Part shown: piece after piece, positions 18,046 through 27,646 of the stretch
Position numbering within the stretch: the stretch's first letter is position 1
How the letters are laid out: each line of letters starts with the position of its first letter
Assembly (NCBI GenBank): GCA_937146725.1
Contig: CAKZRU010000150.1
Location: 1-33,638 of the forward strand
Source: an uncultured Myxococcales bacterium
GTDB taxonomy: Bacteria > Myxococcota_A > Bradymonadia > UBA7976 > VGTA01
Length of the DNA: 33,638 bases
Direction: 5' to 3'
The notes under the pieces: model-generated
Told to the model about the DNA's origin: nothing
The model's input: the letters and a program-made list of their open reading frames with translations, nothing else
Database searches by the model: none
Program-made: the position numbers and the translations under genes

Positions 18046-18969
18046 ATGTCGGATTGGCCAGACATTGAACATAACAATGAGTCTAATGAGGAAGTTCAGG
18101 GCTTTGCACTAAATGAGGAAGCTCAAAAAATGGACTCAGACAAAGACTCAATCGCCTTTGAGGATTTACTTCGTATCTACATTGGACCCAACGCTGATAA
18201 GTTTCTCTCCATGGAAGCGGGAACCGCTGAAACAGGCTATAAAAAAACTCGCTCTTGGAATGTGGCTACTTTTTTTATGCCTTTAATCTGGTTTTTTTAC
18301 CGAAAACTATATTTGGCAGGCATTATGGTCGCTGTGATTATACCGATCATTATTGGTATGGTTTTTCCAGACTTACCACGAGCTGTCTTTACCGGCTTAA
18401 ACGCTGCCATCGCTGCTTATGCCAATTTTTATTATTTAGATACAGCAAAAAAGAAAGTTCTCAAAATGATGAGCCTAGGCTTATCCAAAACAGAGCTACA
18501 AGACTTAGCTTTAAAAAAAGGTGGCGTTTCAGAGATCGGCGCTGTGATTGGAGGCCTTATTATGGCATCATTTATAGCGATTTCTCTGATGGATGTAGCA
18601 GAAAATGAGCTTCCTAGCTGTGATGCACCCGTTGCACAACAACTTCTCAAGAATGTGATATCAAGTCAATCAACGCCTCCAATTCCATCAGAATTATTAG
18701 TCATTAACGGCATCCAATTACTTGAAACTAAGCCTAATGAAGAAAACATTTGTCGGTATGATATTTCAATCGATAAAGAAATACGTTCATTTCAGGCTAA
18801 TATCTCATGGCATGACCAATCCACCAATCAGTTCAGCTTGCAAGTCTTCCTAATCCCACCTAAAGAGCAAACCGGTGAAGAGGTGCAGAAGGATGGTGAA
18901 AATGTTCAAACTAAGCCAGCTGAATTAGAGAAAACAGAGCAAGAAAAAACAGATCAAGAAGCTAAGTAG
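18046..18969 (+). CDS. DUF2628 family membrane protein
   Basis: A 307-residue inner-membrane protein. YIGPNADKFLSM (about 45-56) followed by TRSWNVATFFMPLIWFFYRK (about 69-88) is the typical DUF2628 opening: a short soluble strand, then WN-FF-P-WF-YRK before paired transmembrane helices. Helices are about 75-90, 93-112, 115-130 and 167-187. The last 120 residues are soluble: a domain with two cysteines (PSCDAP and ENICRYD), then a charged Glu/Lys-rich tail. An AGGAG site lies 7 nt before the ATG. DUF2628 proteins have no established function. The 50-nt convergent gap to the PrsW gene shows no clear terminator. Its start is 77 nt after the LRR/FGE gene, so they may or may not be co-transcribed. 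Confidence 0.85.
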   Translation: MSDWPDIEHNNESNEEVQGFALNEEAQKMDSDKDSIAFEDLLRIYIGPNADKFLSMEAGTAETGYKKTRSWNVATFFMPLIWFFYRKLYLAGIMVAVIIPIIIGMVFPDLPRAVFTGLNAAIAAYANFYYLDTAKKKVLKMMSLGLSKTELQDLALKKGGVSEIGAVIGGLIMASFIAISLMDVAENELPSCDAPVAQQLLKNVISSQSTPPIPSELLVINGIQLLETKPNEENICRYDISIDKEIRSFQANISWHDQSTNQFSLQVFLIPPKEQTGEEVQKDGENVQTKPAELEKTEQEKTDQEAK

Positions 18970-19019
18970 TCCATAACTAAAACATTTGAACTCGTCATAA
19001 TCCTCTTAAACTCTATTAA

Positions 19020-20000
19020 TTAATTCCTACCCTTAAGTGACTTTTTACGTCGTTTGATTTGCGTGAGCATTAGCATCAGAAATGCAAGCGCATGCAAAAG
19101 GGTAAAAACCGCAAAGCCTTGATCAAACACAAGATCTACGGTGCCAAACTTATCAAGCATGTCGTGGGCAAAATAGCCGGTACCAATGATGGACATACCA
19201 CCAATAAGGCCCCAAAAAATAGGAGACTTAACCAAATGGTCTAGCTTTCCTTGCCACGGATCTCCCTCAAAAAGATTGGGTTGGCTCGCTTTTTCAGCTT
19301 CGGTGAGGCGATAAAGAAAAATATGAGCAATCGAGCCTTCAAGGACCACAAAAAAGATGAAGCCCCAGGTGATCCATAGAATCTCTTGAGCTGGTGCATT
19401 GACTTTGCTTAGGTTACTTGCTGCAAAGAGAAAGAAATCATAAACAGTATGGCTGAATATAGGAAGAATGATCGTTCCTGCCCACCAAAGATTTCGACCA
19501 TGCACAGCCTTGTAAATGCAATAGCCCATCATTGCACTGACAAAGGCATGGCCCGGCACGGCACTTATACTGCGCCTTATGGCTGTCACCTGCCACTCTC
19601 CTAGTTCAAAAACATAAAGTATGTTTTCAAAGCAAGCAAAACCACAGCCACAAGCAATGGCCATCATAAATAAGCGCCGGGGATGTATTTCTTGTAAGTC
19701 TTCCCAGCAAAGTAATAATACCGCACCTAGCTTTAAAAGCTCTTCAGGGATCGCAGCCATAAAAAGTGAGTTTTTTAGGCTGAATGCATAAGGGCCTGGG
19801 CCAAGGTCAATCAACCAATCAAAGGTTTGAGAGAGTAATATACAGGGAAACGCAATCGCCGCCCCTAAGCCAAAGGCATTCCATAATTTATCGATCTTAA
19901 AAGAAACACGTGCCATCGCCATGAAATAAGCAAACATGATCATTGCAGGTGCTATGGCTACCAATAAGGCAAACATGCGAACTAAAGAACTATCTTCCAT
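19020..20000 (-). CDS. PrsW family glutamic-type intramembrane protease
   Basis: A 326-residue polytopic membrane protein with about eight helices. The conserved PrsW residues are visible: IPEELLK (Glu86, Glu87) at the end of a helix, ACFENILYVFE (Glu125), VPGHAFVSAMMGY (His151) and SHTVYDFF (His184, Asp188). In Bacillus, PrsW cuts the anti-sigma factor RsiW within or near the membrane to release an ECF sigma factor; the family is broad and the substrate here is unknown. The last ~110 residues add further helices (about 215-235, 260-280 and 290-315) and a basic tail. It lies 31 nt after the retropepsin-like gene on the same strand, so the two are likely co-transcribed and may act in one proteolytic step (inference). 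No anti-sigma factor gene is visible in the window. Confidence 0.9.
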   Translation of the reverse strand: MEDSSLVRMFALLVAIAPAMIMFAYFMAMARVSFKIDKLWNAFGLGAAIAFPCILLSQTFDWLIDLGPGPYAFSLKNSLFMAAIPEELLKLGAVLLLCWEDLQEIHPRRLFMMAIACGCGFACFENILYVFELGEWQVTAIRRSISAVPGHAFVSAMMGYCIYKAVHGRNLWWAGTIILPIFSHTVYDFFLFAASNLSKVNAPAQEILWITWGFIFFVVLEGSIAHIFLYRLTEAEKASQPNLFEGDPWQGKLDHLVKSPIFWGLIGGMSIIGTGYFAHDMLDKFGTVDLVFDQGFAVFTLLHALAFLMLMLTQIKRRKKSLKGRN

Positions 20001-20031
20001 GGCACGATCTCTTTCTTAGCAAAGGCAAGCA

Positions 20032-21075
20032 TCAGTAATCGAATAACCTTTTAATCGAAACCCATACTTCTCGATGATTTTCATCAATAAACTCAAGCTC
20101 GGTTTCAAAGGCATTATCAGTGCTAAAAACCTGCGTGGTAAAGCGATTAATCCCCTCAAGGCCCACTGGAATTACATAATCCTTGAGTCGGTATTTAACC
20201 ATGGGTGATAAGCCTTCAGGCAAAGGATAGTTGGCTCGACGCATAATACTAAAGCTTCGGTTCATTTTGTCATATTCATTTGGATCAAAAATGAATTCAA
20301 CCTGTGGCCCATAAAGATCTTCGTTTAGTCTTTCCCATGCTTCAGAACTTGGGTTTGATCTTGGCCAAAGCAATAGCTTTCTATCCTCAAAGGAAATAAA
20401 TACGTTATGTTGACTTAACCATTCAGTTCCCACCACATTTGGAATACCTGGCGCATCCATTTGAGCCGAGCAAAGTCTTTTGGAGCTATAATCGCCAGAT
20501 TGACAGGTTACATTAAATGAGCTGAGTTGCTTAACAGATATCGCCTGTACTCCTTGAAAAGTTAAAAGATCTACTTCATAACGAGGCTGCAGATCAGCTG
20601 TGGTAGGCGTTTCTGCCAAAATAATAAATCTTGAACCGGTATCGATATAAAAGGCAGATTTTTTATCTTGATCTTCATTTTTGTATGCTTGGATACCAAT
20701 CGGTGCACCCATAATCATTTCCATGGGAATCACTGTGGCTTCTTCTGGATCATGAATGATATGACGAGTGGCTTCACCTAACAGAATCTCATTATGATCA
20801 AAATCAAAATAAATACGCCAATGCCTGATTAAATCACGCAGGCCAATAAAGCCCTCTAGCGGTACACCTAAGCGTTCACTTAAAGGCCCCAAGGAAAACG
20901 GTGCACCAGAAAGCTGAACTTCTTCATTTAAAAACCAAGCACCCGCAATAATTGTTTTAGCCTTCACTGCAAAGGAAATCGGACAGCCACTATCGATTAA
21001 AAAGTATCTTTCACCAAGCTCTGTTTCCAATGAGACAATGACTGAATTAAGCGGCCGATACATTTTAATCTTCAT
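20032..21075 (-). CDS. Two-lobed retropepsin-like aspartic protease homologue
   Basis: A 347-residue protein with two copies of an aspartic-protease half-domain. Lobe one has FLIDSG (Asp28-Ser-Gly) and, about 50 residues later, GFIGLRDLIRHWRIYFDFD with ILLG. Lobe two has FYIDTG (Asp145-Thr-Gly) and NVVGTEWLSQHNVFISFEDR with LLLW. Both match the retropepsin/aspartyl-protease layout of an active-site D-S/T-G followed by a G-x-x-x-L hydrophobic block. Two active Asp residues in one chain would form a complete pepsin-like site without dimerisation. No signal peptide is seen, so it may be cytoplasmic. The last ~100 residues are unassigned. A binding rather than catalytic role is possible. It precedes the PrsW gene by 31 nt. 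Confidence 0.75.
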   Translation of the reverse strand: MKIKMYRPLNSVIVSLETELGERYFLIDSGCPISFAVKAKTIIAGAWFLNEEVQLSGAPFSLGPLSERLGVPLEGFIGLRDLIRHWRIYFDFDHNEILLGEATRHIIHDPEEATVIPMEMIMGAPIGIQAYKNEDQDKKSAFYIDTGSRFIILAETPTTADLQPRYEVDLLTFQGVQAISVKQLSSFNVTCQSGDYSSKRLCSAQMDAPGIPNVVGTEWLSQHNVFISFEDRKLLLWPRSNPSSEAWERLNEDLYGPQVEFIFDPNEYDKMNRSFSIMRRANYPLPEGLSPMVKYRLKDYVIPVGLEGINRFTTQVFSTDNAFETELEFIDENHREVWVSIKRLFDY

Positions 21076-21271
21076 GATTTATTCTTATCCTTTAGCAACT
21101 TAGTCTAGGTTTAATAGATGGTAAACGCTTTGAGTGGACTCTGATCATGATTCATAATATGACTTGTACTCTTTCTCAAGCAAATTAGCTGATATCAGTG
21201 AATGACTTATATGAGCATCTTGGCTGATAGAAGCTTAAACCTTAGAAACTAGTAAAGATAAACTAAATAGC

Positions 21272-21817
21272 ATGACTAACCCGCAACAAAACCATGATCA
21301 AGTGCAAGATCAACTTGAGTTATTTAACCAACAAAGTTTACAGCAATCGATCAAATATATGCAACGACCAATACTTTTCCGCTTAATGACTTACAGGATC
21401 CTCCCCCTTGGTGCATTTGCCCGACTGCGTGTTGATCATGCAAGTCATGAAGAATGCACTGTCAGTATTCCCGGAGGCTGGGCAACACGTAATCCCTTTG
21501 GCTCAACCTATTGGGCCGCTCAAGGTATGGCTGCAGAGGCTGCTAGCGGTTTATTGCCTTTTATGTACTGCCGAGCAGCACCTCACAAAGTAAATATGAT
21601 TTTAGCATCATGTGAAGCAAAGTTTATCAGGCAGTGTCGGGGACGATCAACCTTTAGCTGTGAAGGCGGTGAGTCTACCCGCAAAGCGATTATTGCGACC
21701 TTAGAAACAGGAGAACGAGAGCTTTGTACCCACAAGGTCATCGGCCGTGATACCGCAGGCGAGATTGTCTCTGAATGGACTTTCACTTGGTCGTTGAAGC
21801 GTTCATCAAAGTCCTAG
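21272..21817 (+). CDS. DUF4442 hot-dog-fold protein
   Basis: A 181-residue soluble protein. The core from residue 30 matches DUF4442, a thioesterase-like hot-dog-fold family: an N-terminal helix (FRLMTYRILPLGAFARLRV), WATRNPFGSTYWAAQGMAAE (about 70-89) carrying the conserved N-P-F-G-S-x-Y and a helix-end Glu, then KVNMILASCEAKFIRQCRG and a final strand WTFTWSLK. Related hot-dog enzymes hydrolyse acyl-CoA, but DUF4442 itself has no proven reaction to my knowledge. The first 28 residues are Gln/Asn-rich and probably disordered. No strong ribosome binding site precedes the ATG. The 196-nt divergent gap upstream (21076-21271) should hold promoters for this gene and for the retropepsin-like gene; no clear consensus was found. 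Confidence 0.85.
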   Translation: MTNPQQNHDQVQDQLELFNQQSLQQSIKYMQRPILFRLMTYRILPLGAFARLRVDHASHEECTVSIPGGWATRNPFGSTYWAAQGMAAEAASGLLPFMYCRAAPHKVNMILASCEAKFIRQCRGRSTFSCEGGESTRKAIIATLETGERELCTHKVIGRDTAGEIVSEWTFTWSLKRSSKS

Positions 21818-21879
21818 AGTATTATGAAGATAGCTTACAAGACTCATCTTATATCTTTTATAGATCCTATCTATACTCT
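21816..21879. terminator. Possible bidirectional hairpin between convergent genes
   Basis: AGAGTAT at 21816-21822 pairs with ATACTCT at 21873-21879, and GATAG at 21829-21833 pairs with CTATC at 21867-21871. The arms flank the convergent stops of the DUF4442 and TPR genes. The loop is long and there is no strong T-run, so terminator function is only suggested by position. Confidence 0.3.
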
Positions 21880-24800
21880 CGTAAATAATTCTTCTTCAAT
21901 AATGAATGATCTATGCTTGGAGCAATCCAATCTGTATTTAGAACTTTACTTCCATTAATGGGATATAGATTCGGTTGTAATTTAAGTAATCTTTGTACTG
22001 CTTTAGCAGACCATTCATCGTAAATACGATACTTTCTTGCCAGATCTAATGCAGTTTGAGCACTCTGAATCGATTTCTCCTCTAAAGGAAGGATCTTTTC
22101 TTCGATATAAATCTGATAGGCTTCAACTTCTTCTGGGAATGCCTTAATCTCTTGGGGGACCGGCAATTGTGTTAAGGTATCGGCAAATAATTGATACATA
22201 TCAGAAAAGCGGGCTAGAACTTTTATATTTGTGGGGATGACTCTTAGCTTTAAGATTTTTTGAAAAGTTTTTTCGGCTTTTTGATGAAGCTCAGCCTTTC
22301 GAATTAAGGTTTTTTGAAGTTTAGTTTGAGGATAAGAAATGAGCTTGTAGTCTCTAAACTCTCTAAACTCATATTCAGCGAGTAAGAATAAAAGCTCTGC
22401 AAAAGATGACTTGACTTTATTCTTTTGGTTTTGATTCAGCTTATTAAAAACTTGGATTCCTTTCTCAATATAGAGTTTAGAGGCTGTTGTTCCTTCTGAC
22501 TCATACAAAGTATTAATCAGTTGAGCTAATTTTAGAGAGAGTATAACTCTTTGTTCTGCATTTTTCTTAACACTTAACTTATATAAGCTTTTGTATGTTT
22601 CTATCGCTTTGACCCAATCTTTTTGTTTTTCATACATAAGAGCAATATCATAAGCAACTTGTTGCTGAGTAGTCGTCTTCACCTGCCATGTAGATAGTTC
22701 TTTTAAGCACTGGATCGCTTGGGGATAATCACCAAGCGCTTTATAAATGGAAATGGCTTCAATAAGTGAGTCCTCAGCCTGTAAACTAGCTTTATCAACA
22801 GATTTGTTTTGTAGAGCAAAGTCTTTAAACATTTGCGCAGCTCGTTCAAACTGAGTTTGACTCGCATACAGATTGGCTAAGGTGAAAATACTTTCTTGAG
22901 CAACAGTATGGTTTGGAAAAGCTTTAATGAGTTGTTCAAAAAGACGAACAGATTGATCTAAATTGCTTAGGTTTTGAGCTACATAAGCTATATTCGCTAA
23001 TAGACTGACTTGCTGTGGATGATTAGGAAACTCATCATTAAAGCTAGAGAGAAGCTTCATGGCCTCAAGTATTTCATAATCCCGATCTCTAGCAGTTAAA
23101 GCATCATTCTCCTTGAGTTTTTGAAGAGTATTCTGAACTCGGGTGTTACGTGAAAGCAAAATCATATTGATGAGCTGTGCTTTGGAATAAACTAAAAAGT
23201 TTTGGTAAGTCATCATCTTGCGTGCCCAAAACTCAACTGCCGACCATGACTTAATCGTTGCTAAAGCATCAATGAGTAAGCCTATGGCGTGACTCGCATA
23301 TTTATGTTTAGGATAGTTTGATATTAAATCTCTTAATATCAAAGTGCCTTTTTGATAGTGACCCTTATCGATCATGACTTGAGCAGTTTTATAAATAATA
23401 ACCGGAGTATCATTATCTAAAGGAAAAAGTTCAATATATCTCTTAGCAACTTTAATGAACTGAACCTCACTTTGATGTAAATCTTGTTTAGATTGTTTTT
23501 TGGATGTAGTCGTTATTTTTTCATAGTTAATCGTAGACTCATTTGCTTTCAGAGGTAGATTTACATTCATAAAATGTTGAGGCGAATGACGACCAGTTTT
23601 ACTTGCCATCAATTCTTCCGCAGCCAAAATGGCTTTGTACATGGATTCTTTGACACTCATTCTATCCTTGCTGACTTCTGCAAACTTAAGATAATAATTT
23701 ACAGCATTTTGCCATTGTTTAAAGTCATAGGCAGATAATTCAGCGACTCTCATCATTGCGAATACTTTTTCTTCACTTTCCTCTTTATGTTCTTCGATGA
23801 GTTGCTGATATAATGTTAACGCATATTTATAATAACGTAACTTTAAATTGCCTTTTTCTTCGGTTTCGGCAATTTTTTCTATTTTAATACCTGAATTAAG
23901 AATCAGTTCTCGCCTAGACTTAAGCTTGAAGATTGCTTGCTGTTTTGTGATATGCTCTTCTTTTTTAATCTCACTTTCTTTTGATTCAACTTTATCAAGT
24001 GGATAAAATTGAAGTAAATTATTCGTTGATTTATAAATCTTCTCAGGTGATTTAAAATAATAAATCAAGTTTATATATCTTGAAATATAGACATCGATTT
24101 CTTTACTTTGTTTAAAGCGGTTAAGCATTGACTTGTATGCAATAATCGCTTCTTTTTTTCTTGGGATCTTTTCAAGCGTACTGGCCAGAAGTTGGAATTG
24201 TGATTCTAGTTCATCCGGAGCTAATTTGTTAAAAAGCTCAGTCAGTCTTTGAGTAGGACGCTCAAGTCTTGCGATAGACCTAACAGCACCTGTAAAAGCG
24301 AGATTCTTGATATGCGCATAAGATTTTTGTTGCAATCTGGTAAAATGCTTTTTTGATTCACCATACTTTATAAGTTTTTTAAACTCTTCTAAAGCCTTCT
24401 CATAGTGATTTATTAATAATATAGAATAAGCATATCGATTCCATACTCTAGGTCTTTCTGAATAACTTTCATCAGTCATAACTTCAGTGAATACTTTGTA
24501 AGACTCAAAAAAGAAATCATTTTGAAAATAGTAGTCTCCAAGTCTAAAAAGATTTTCACTTCGGTAATTTGAGTGTGGAAAGTGTGCCTTAAGTTTTAGC
24601 CTTAACTCAGCAGCAAGTTTATTTAAACCAATTAAATCAAAAAAAGCAGTTGATCTATGCAAAACAAAGTCATATTCAGTAAAACTTTGATAATAATTCA
24701 ATATGTCTAGATAGTAAAAATGAGCTCTTTTAAAGTCAGGAATTAAAGCAAAAATCAAAGCTGTAGCCTTAGTATCCATATCTAAATTCTGTACATAATG

Positions 24801-25229
24801 ACTAATTAAAGAAGCTCTTTCGGCATGAAGTTCAGCTAGGTGAAATAGTGTTTTGGCTTGGTCTTCTCTTTGATTGTTTTTTTTTAGGCTATTTTCTTGG
24901 ATTTTAATTTGTTTTGTTAAACGTCTAATGTTTATTAAGTTTAAAACAAACTCTTTTTTTTCATGATATTCGTAACAAATTAAATATTTACTTTGATTAA
25001 AGCTGTATAGATTTCTTAATGTATTTAAATACTTATCAAATCTGTCATGTTTGTTTTTTGCAAAATCAAGTTGTGTAATACATGTTGAGTCATCTTTGTG
25101 TAAGTCCGTAGAACCTACTGACTCTTGAGCTTTGACATCAATACTCAATATCAACATCAATGCAGTGAACAGGCTATACTGCAATGCTAAAGGATAAGTT
25201 TGTTGTTGATAAGGTGGTAGCCCTAACAT
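21867..25229 (-). CDS. Large exported TPR-repeat protein (last gene of the cysteine-rich cluster)
   Basis: A 1120-residue protein with an N-terminal hydrophobic segment (LALQYSLFTALMLILSI, then DVKAQE) that looks like a signal peptide, so it is probably periplasmic. The rest is almost wholly helical with many tetratricopeptide-type repeats of 34-40 residues; clear ones include NLDQSVRLFEQLIKAFPNHT, the adjoining FTLANLYASQTQFERAAQMF, and DYPQAIQCLKELSTW. TPR arrays are protein-binding scaffolds; large exported ones occur in envelope machines such as gliding and secretion complexes, but I cannot equate this with a named protein. It is AT-rich and lysine-rich compared with neighbours. Its ATG overlaps the stop of the upstream barrel-like gene as TAATG with no separate binding site, so translation depends on coupling. 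Confidence 0.8.
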   Translation of the reverse strand: MLGLPPYQQQTYPLALQYSLFTALMLILSIDVKAQESVGSTDLHKDDSTCITQLDFAKNKHDRFDKYLNTLRNLYSFNQSKYLICYEYHEKKEFVLNLINIRRLTKQIKIQENSLKKNNQREDQAKTLFHLAELHAERASLISHYVQNLDMDTKATALIFALIPDFKRAHFYYLDILNYYQSFTEYDFVLHRSTAFFDLIGLNKLAAELRLKLKAHFPHSNYRSENLFRLGDYYFQNDFFFESYKVFTEVMTDESYSERPRVWNRYAYSILLINHYEKALEEFKKLIKYGESKKHFTRLQQKSYAHIKNLAFTGAVRSIARLERPTQRLTELFNKLAPDELESQFQLLASTLEKIPRKKEAIIAYKSMLNRFKQSKEIDVYISRYINLIYYFKSPEKIYKSTNNLLQFYPLDKVESKESEIKKEEHITKQQAIFKLKSRRELILNSGIKIEKIAETEEKGNLKLRYYKYALTLYQQLIEEHKEESEEKVFAMMRVAELSAYDFKQWQNAVNYYLKFAEVSKDRMSVKESMYKAILAAEELMASKTGRHSPQHFMNVNLPLKANESTINYEKITTTSKKQSKQDLHQSEVQFIKVAKRYIELFPLDNDTPVIIYKTAQVMIDKGHYQKGTLILRDLISNYPKHKYASHAIGLLIDALATIKSWSAVEFWARKMMTYQNFLVYSKAQLINMILLSRNTRVQNTLQKLKENDALTARDRDYEILEAMKLLSSFNDEFPNHPQQVSLLANIAYVAQNLSNLDQSVRLFEQLIKAFPNHTVAQESIFTLANLYASQTQFERAAQMFKDFALQNKSVDKASLQAEDSLIEAISIYKALGDYPQAIQCLKELSTWQVKTTTQQQVAYDIALMYEKQKDWVKAIETYKSLYKLSVKKNAEQRVILSLKLAQLINTLYESEGTTASKLYIEKGIQVFNKLNQNQKNKVKSSFAELLFLLAEYEFREFRDYKLISYPQTKLQKTLIRKAELHQKAEKTFQKILKLRVIPTNIKVLARFSDMYQLFADTLTQLPVPQEIKAFPEEVEAYQIYIEEKILPLEEKSIQSAQTALDLARKYRIYDEWSAKAVQRLLKLQPNLYPINGSKVLNTDWIAPSIDHSLLKKNYLREYR

Positions 25230-25840
25230 TAAAAGCTATAACCTACACCAAGTTCAAAAAATAGAGAAAAGCGATTGAGTGGCTCTAATTGATCGCGCTC
25301 TTGACGCTGTTTACGATCACCGGCCTTAACATTAACACCCAAGCCACCAAAAAGATTAAAACCCGACTTTTTGTATATATAACTTAGATCAAAATCGATG
25401 ACGATTGGGATTAGGAATTCTTGTAAATAGGCTTGCTTACGCTGTGGCGCTTCAGTTTGCTCTGAGAAGATAAAACCAAGTCCAATGCCATACATCTGTC
25501 TGTATAATGCCTCATCTTTTGATTTTGATCTAAAGATTAGTCCTGGCCAGGAAAATCTAGTATTAAAAGATTTATGACCTTCATCGAGCATTTGATAATA
25601 ACTCAATGAACTCTGGATAAAGATGATTTTTTCTATTTCAAGAGCATAGGAAAGATGAGTCGGTGAAAAGTTAATAAATCCAAGTCTATGTCTAATTAAA
25701 GGCTCTTTATCAACAATTCTTTTGACCAAAGGTTTTGCACTAATCGTTTTAATTGTCATTGGATTGACTAATATAGTCAATGTTAATAATAAGGAGTAAA
25801 GCCAGATGCATTTGTGAGCAAAGATTCTTGTTTTTTTCAT
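25229..25840 (-). CDS. Small exported barrel-like protein
   Basis: A 203-residue protein with a signal peptide (KKTRIFAHKCIWLYSLLLTLTILV; cleavage probably near TISAKP, residue 36). The mature part alternates hydrophobic and polar residues in strand-like fashion, for example LSYALEIEKIIFIQSSLSYY, GIGLGFIFSE and SLFFELGVGYSF, and ends in an aromatic Phe, which suits an eight-strand outer-membrane beta-barrel. No family is recognised. Its ATG overlaps the stop of the cysteine-rich protein (ATGA), and its stop overlaps the TPR start (TAATG), so it sits in the middle of a coupled chain. It could be the outer-membrane anchor or pore of the cluster (inference). Confidence 0.65.
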   Translation of the reverse strand: MKKTRIFAHKCIWLYSLLLTLTILVNPMTIKTISAKPLVKRIVDKEPLIRHRLGFINFSPTHLSYALEIEKIIFIQSSLSYYQMLDEGHKSFNTRFSWPGLIFRSKSKDEALYRQMYGIGLGFIFSEQTEAPQRKQAYLQEFLIPIVIDFDLSYIYKKSGFNLFGGLGVNVKAGDRKQRQERDQLEPLNRFSLFFELGVGYSF

Positions 25841-27642
25841 TGGGGTTCACATTCTCCGGCTACACAAAGCTCGTTGGATTCACAGACTCGAAAGTTTGGC
25901 ATACAAAAGCACTGTCCATCGCTACAACTTAAGCCAGATGTGCAAGGTCCATTACATCCACAATTTAATGAATTGTTTAAATTGCTTACAGGGTCACATT
26001 CGCATTGTCCCCCAACACAACTAGATCCATTATTACATGGACCATTGCATCCACAGTTTCTATCATCATTTAGATGTAAAGTCGGTTCACATATATTACA
26101 ACGTCCATTCAGACATTCGACACCTTGAGGACATTCCCCATTACAGCCACAATTAAGTTGGTTATTTAAGTTTTGTAATGGATCGCATTCACATTGTTGA
26201 GCTTGACAGCGTTGACCATTTCCACATGGTCCATTACAGCCACAGTTTTCAACATTTGTTGCATTGAATACCGGGTCACATGACACACATACTCCTTGCT
26301 CACAGTTTTCAGTACTTTGACATGATCTATCACAGCCGCAGAGATTATTATCCGAAAGATGTTGTAATGGGTCACAGATACATACGCCAAGTTCGCAGCG
26401 CTCACCTTGCCCACAAGGACCATTACAGCCACAATTACTCACATCGCTTTGATGCCTGTCTACCTCACAGCTTACACATACTCCCGACTCGCAAGCTTCA
26501 CTTGAGGAACACGGGCCGGCACAAGCACAATCTTGGCTATTATTTAGTTGGCTCGCCTCACATTCACAGCGTCCATTGATACACATTAATGATGCAGGAC
26601 ATGGTCCATTACAGCCACAATTTGAGGTATCACTTAATGCAGAGGCAGGGCAGGTACATTGCCCATTAATACATTCTGTACCGCCTAAACATTGTCCATT
26701 GCATCCACAGTTTAACTGATCCGCGTGATGTTGTAATGGATCGCAAATACATTTTGCAATGCATTCTGAGTTGTTGACTTCTAACGAGCTTTGGTCTGTC
26801 GAATCTTCTTGTGCTTCATTTGAAAGGGTACAGGGAACACAATGATCACCTAATGCACAGGGGCCATCACAGGCACAATTGTCACTATCATTTACATGCT
26901 CATTAGGTTGACATAAGCATTCACTGGCCGGTTTGCATTCTTGCTCGCATAGCGCCTCTCCGGGATCAGTACATTGACATAAGCCCGATTCGCAAATTGC
27001 GCCACTAGGGCAGGCACCATGACAGCCACAGTTGTTGTCATTACTAAGATTTATGGAATCCAAGGGATCACATTCACACCGACCCATGAAGCATCTTTCC
27101 CACGCCTCACACGCTCCATTACATCCGCAGTTGTCATCAAAGGCTTGAGTTTGTGCTGGGTCACACTCACAAGTAAAATTCCCTAAGATTGCTTCACATT
27201 GTTCTTGACCTGATTCGTCTGTAAAACAACTTTCAGTTGGTGGTTCTTGGGCACACTGTTCCCAAGTTTGACAACTTTGACTACAACCACAGTTTAAGGG
27301 ATCATTTTCCAAGCTTGGATTACAGCAGGTCCCCTCGATGCAAACTTCATTGGATGAACAAGCGCTTCGACAACCACACTTTTCTGGATTACTCAAGTTT
27401 TGAGTCGGGTCACAGCATTGTCCTTGAAAGCAAAGTTGGCGACTTGCACAAACTTCTTGATCGCATCCACAAGCATCGTTTTTTGGATAGAGGTATATGC
27501 CCAATTCTTGTTCTGCTAAGCAGGCATTTCTCATATCCACAAGTTCATGAGGAATACATTGTGTAAATGATAGAGCTGTAAAAATAAATAGCGTGTAAAA
27601 CTGAATACTTAGATAGAGTTCTTTTAATTTATGATAACCCAT
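25837..27642 (-). CDS. Cysteine-rich repeat protein B
   Basis: A 601-residue exported protein. The ATG at 27642 is chosen, 4 nt after the PEGA gene stop; a TTG 15 nt earlier would overlap. Residues 1-29 are a signal ending in FTALSFTQC, possibly a lipoprotein Cys although the -1 Gln is atypical. Nearly all the rest consists of about 15 repeats of roughly 30 residues. A typical unit is DP-x2-HLNDxxN-CGCNGPC-x5-C-x4-C-x-C, with six cysteines plus invariant Asn-Cys-Gly/Ala-Cys and a Gly-x-Cys close. Some units contain longer insertions (near residues 115-150 and 265-300). The cysteine spacing indicates disulfide-linked EGF-like or knottin-like units giving a stiff extended rod. It aligns repeat-by-repeat with protein A upstream for the first ten units. 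No enzymatic domain is present. Confidence 0.8.
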   Translation of the reverse strand: MGYHKLKELYLSIQFYTLFIFTALSFTQCIPHELVDMRNACLAEQELGIYLYPKNDACGCDQEVCASRQLCFQGQCCDPTQNLSNPEKCGCRSACSSNEVCIEGTCCNPSLENDPLNCGCSQSCQTWEQCAQEPPTESCFTDESGQEQCEAILGNFTCECDPAQTQAFDDNCGCNGACEAWERCFMGRCECDPLDSINLSNDNNCGCHGACPSGAICESGLCQCTDPGEALCEQECKPASECLCQPNEHVNDSDNCACDGPCALGDHCVPCTLSNEAQEDSTDQSSLEVNNSECIAKCICDPLQHHADQLNCGCNGQCLGGTECINGQCTCPASALSDTSNCGCNGPCPASLMCINGRCECEASQLNNSQDCACAGPCSSSEACESGVCVSCEVDRHQSDVSNCGCNGPCGQGERCELGVCICDPLQHLSDNNLCGCDRSCQSTENCEQGVCVSCDPVFNATNVENCGCNGPCGNGQRCQAQQCECDPLQNLNNQLNCGCNGECPQGVECLNGRCNICEPTLHLNDDRNCGCNGPCNNGSSCVGGQCECDPVSNLNNSLNCGCNGPCTSGLSCSDGQCFCMPNFRVCESNELCVAGECEPQ

Positions 27643-27646
27643 AATT

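Noticed and set aside
19020..20000. PrsW as the processing enzyme for the MYXO-CTERM-like tails
   Set aside because: The known tail-processing enzymes are of the CPBP (Rce1-like) type, a different family; the residues here are PrsW-specific.
21189..21198. CTGATATCAG palindrome in the divergent gap
   Set aside because: A 10-bp palindrome in AT-rich DNA is expected by chance and it is not tied to a recognisable promoter.
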